Shown: in pieces, positions 63,201-64,000 of the stretch
How positions within the stretch are numbered: the stretch's first letter is position 1
Layout: each line of letters begins with the position of its first letter
Source: Sipunculus nudus
Lineage: Eukaryota > Annelida > Sipuncula > Golfingiida > Sipunculidae
DNA length: 64,000 nt
Direction of reading: 5' to 3'
Assembly (NCBI GenBank): GCA_026874595.1
Contig: CM049309.1
Location: 46,160,079-46,224,078 of the forward strand
Position numbers and translations under genes: made by a program
Notes under the pieces: model-generated
Seen by the model: the letters and a program-made list of their open reading frames with translations, nothing else
Databases searched by the model: none
What the model was told of the DNA's origin: nothing

Positions 63201-63635
63201 TATGAAGGTTAAATAAATATTCCCAACCAGGTGCATAGGTTGGATGATGGACTATCAGATATGTGTAACATTTTAGGCAGCCTTTAGTCGCCTATCTCTG
63301 CATAGGCTAAACTTGAAAGGTCTGATGTATAGCTCAATACCTATTTCTCACGGCATTCACTATCATTTCTATAATACTCCTGTTAAGAAAGGTTCCTGTA
63401 ACGCCTCTGTGACGGATGTATGAGCTTGTTTATCTACGAGCATAACAATGTTGACACACTGAAAAACAATGTAGCCTGAGGTGCTTGGTTGTATATGTGG
63501 GGATGTTGTAAGGTCACAAGCTGCAAAAGGCCCTTTGCAAACTCGTTCGTCTGAATTGCCCCTAGATGTCCTTGTTGCATGTGTTTGGATTATTTTGGCG
63601 GGCACCTTCATGTCATCAACACTTGGATATGAACA
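60241..63635. other. intergenic, nothing recognised
   Basis: No element ends, RNA genes or supported exons seen. Open frames are short and isolated. Confidence 0.4.
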
Positions 63636-64000
63636 CTAGGGACCTATGGGTATCGACGCTCAGCTGAATTTGTCTATAAGGATATATGTTTATGAGGTTT
63701 TCCAAAATATTGGTCCTGTGATCAGTTTGAAGCCAACCTGTCTACCCATACTGGAGTTATCATCCATAAACTTATTTGTAAATAGATGGGCCCTGTGTCC
63801 TTAACCTTTGACCTTATGACTCCAAAATCAATAGGAAAGTTCCCCTATTGGCAGGTGCACCACATGTTGATGATGGAAGGATTCAGATGAAAAGTTTGGC
63901 TCAGTATGCATCCACTTTCTAAAGTAGTTGGTCCTGTGACCTTGACCTTTGATCTCATGACCCCAGAATAGTCAGTTCTTACTTTAGTGGTGGGTCATAT
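63636..64000 (-). mobile_element. family A' Helitron-like element, 3' end, cut by the window edge
   Basis: CTAGGGACCTATGGGT and CGCTCAGCTGAATTTG as at 46169, then colinear core (CATCCATAAA, GGCCCTGTG). Continues past the right edge. Confidence 0.7.

Overview
The window looks like non-coding-rich nuclear DNA of a marine invertebrate, most likely a bivalve mollusc. It is AT-rich, has long intergenic stretches, (TA)n and poly-G microsatellites, spliced gene fragments and many short interspersed elements that carry internal tandem repeats. No bacterial or viral layout is present. The species cannot be fixed from the sequence alone.

Genes are few. On the minus strand at the left edge is the 5' part of a thioester-containing / alpha-2-macroglobulin (CD109-like) gene. 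Three exons chain in phase (6208-6054, a 23-nt microexon 4897-4875, 368-200) and end in the MG2 start motif TDRPIYKPGQ. The gene runs off the left edge, and its signal-peptide exon was not found. A minus-strand initiator-like first exon and three further candidate exons at 38811-37230 may form a small unrecognised gene. One elongator tRNA-Met(CAT) gene lies at 12004-11932. The 3' remnant of a LINE reverse transcriptase lies at 20.9-21.7 kb.

Most of the rest is mobile DNA of one architectural type, which I read as non-autonomous Helentron/Helitron-like elements (HINE, the DINE-1 type). Each family has a hairpin-forming 5' end whose outer arm recurs inverted near the 3' end (a subterminal inverted repeat), a tandem-repeat core, then a 3' hairpin followed within about 10 nt by CTAG (or CTTG) next to TT. 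Family A (2.6-5.8 kb) is at 993-3893, 14817-20595, 49376-53626 and 55374-58003. Chimeric relatives are at 7091, 46169 and 63636. Family B is at 8056-9580 and 31107-32060. Family C is at 22044-23765, 39376-43166, 43760-46144 and 59612 onward. Family D is at 34631-35767 and 39689-41024. The family D copy at 39689 sits inside a family C copy, and the second C copy preserves the uninterrupted site, so boundaries and lack of target duplication can be read directly.

Region by region: 0-6.2 kb TEP-like gene with a family A element in an intron; 7.1-10.4 kb a nest of at least four transposons; 10.4-14.8 kb tRNA gene, minisatellites and plain sequence; 14.8-20.6 kb the largest family A element with higher-order repeats; 20.9-23.8 kb LINE remnant and family C; 23.8-31 kb mostly plain sequence; 31-36 kb families B and D and a tRNA-like SINE fragment; 37.2-38.8 kb candidate gene; 39.4-48.4 kb families C, D and A' plus a candidate LTR inside a minisatellite; 49.4-58 kb two family A elements; 58-64 kb mostly plain sequence.

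The family A cores are dense arrays of AGGTCA half-sites in DR1, DR2 and TCAAGGTCA arrangements (nuclear-receptor site consensus). The palindrome GGTGGCGCCACC recurs in families A and D and, degenerate, in C. These shared motifs in otherwise different elements are the most interesting unexplained signal here.
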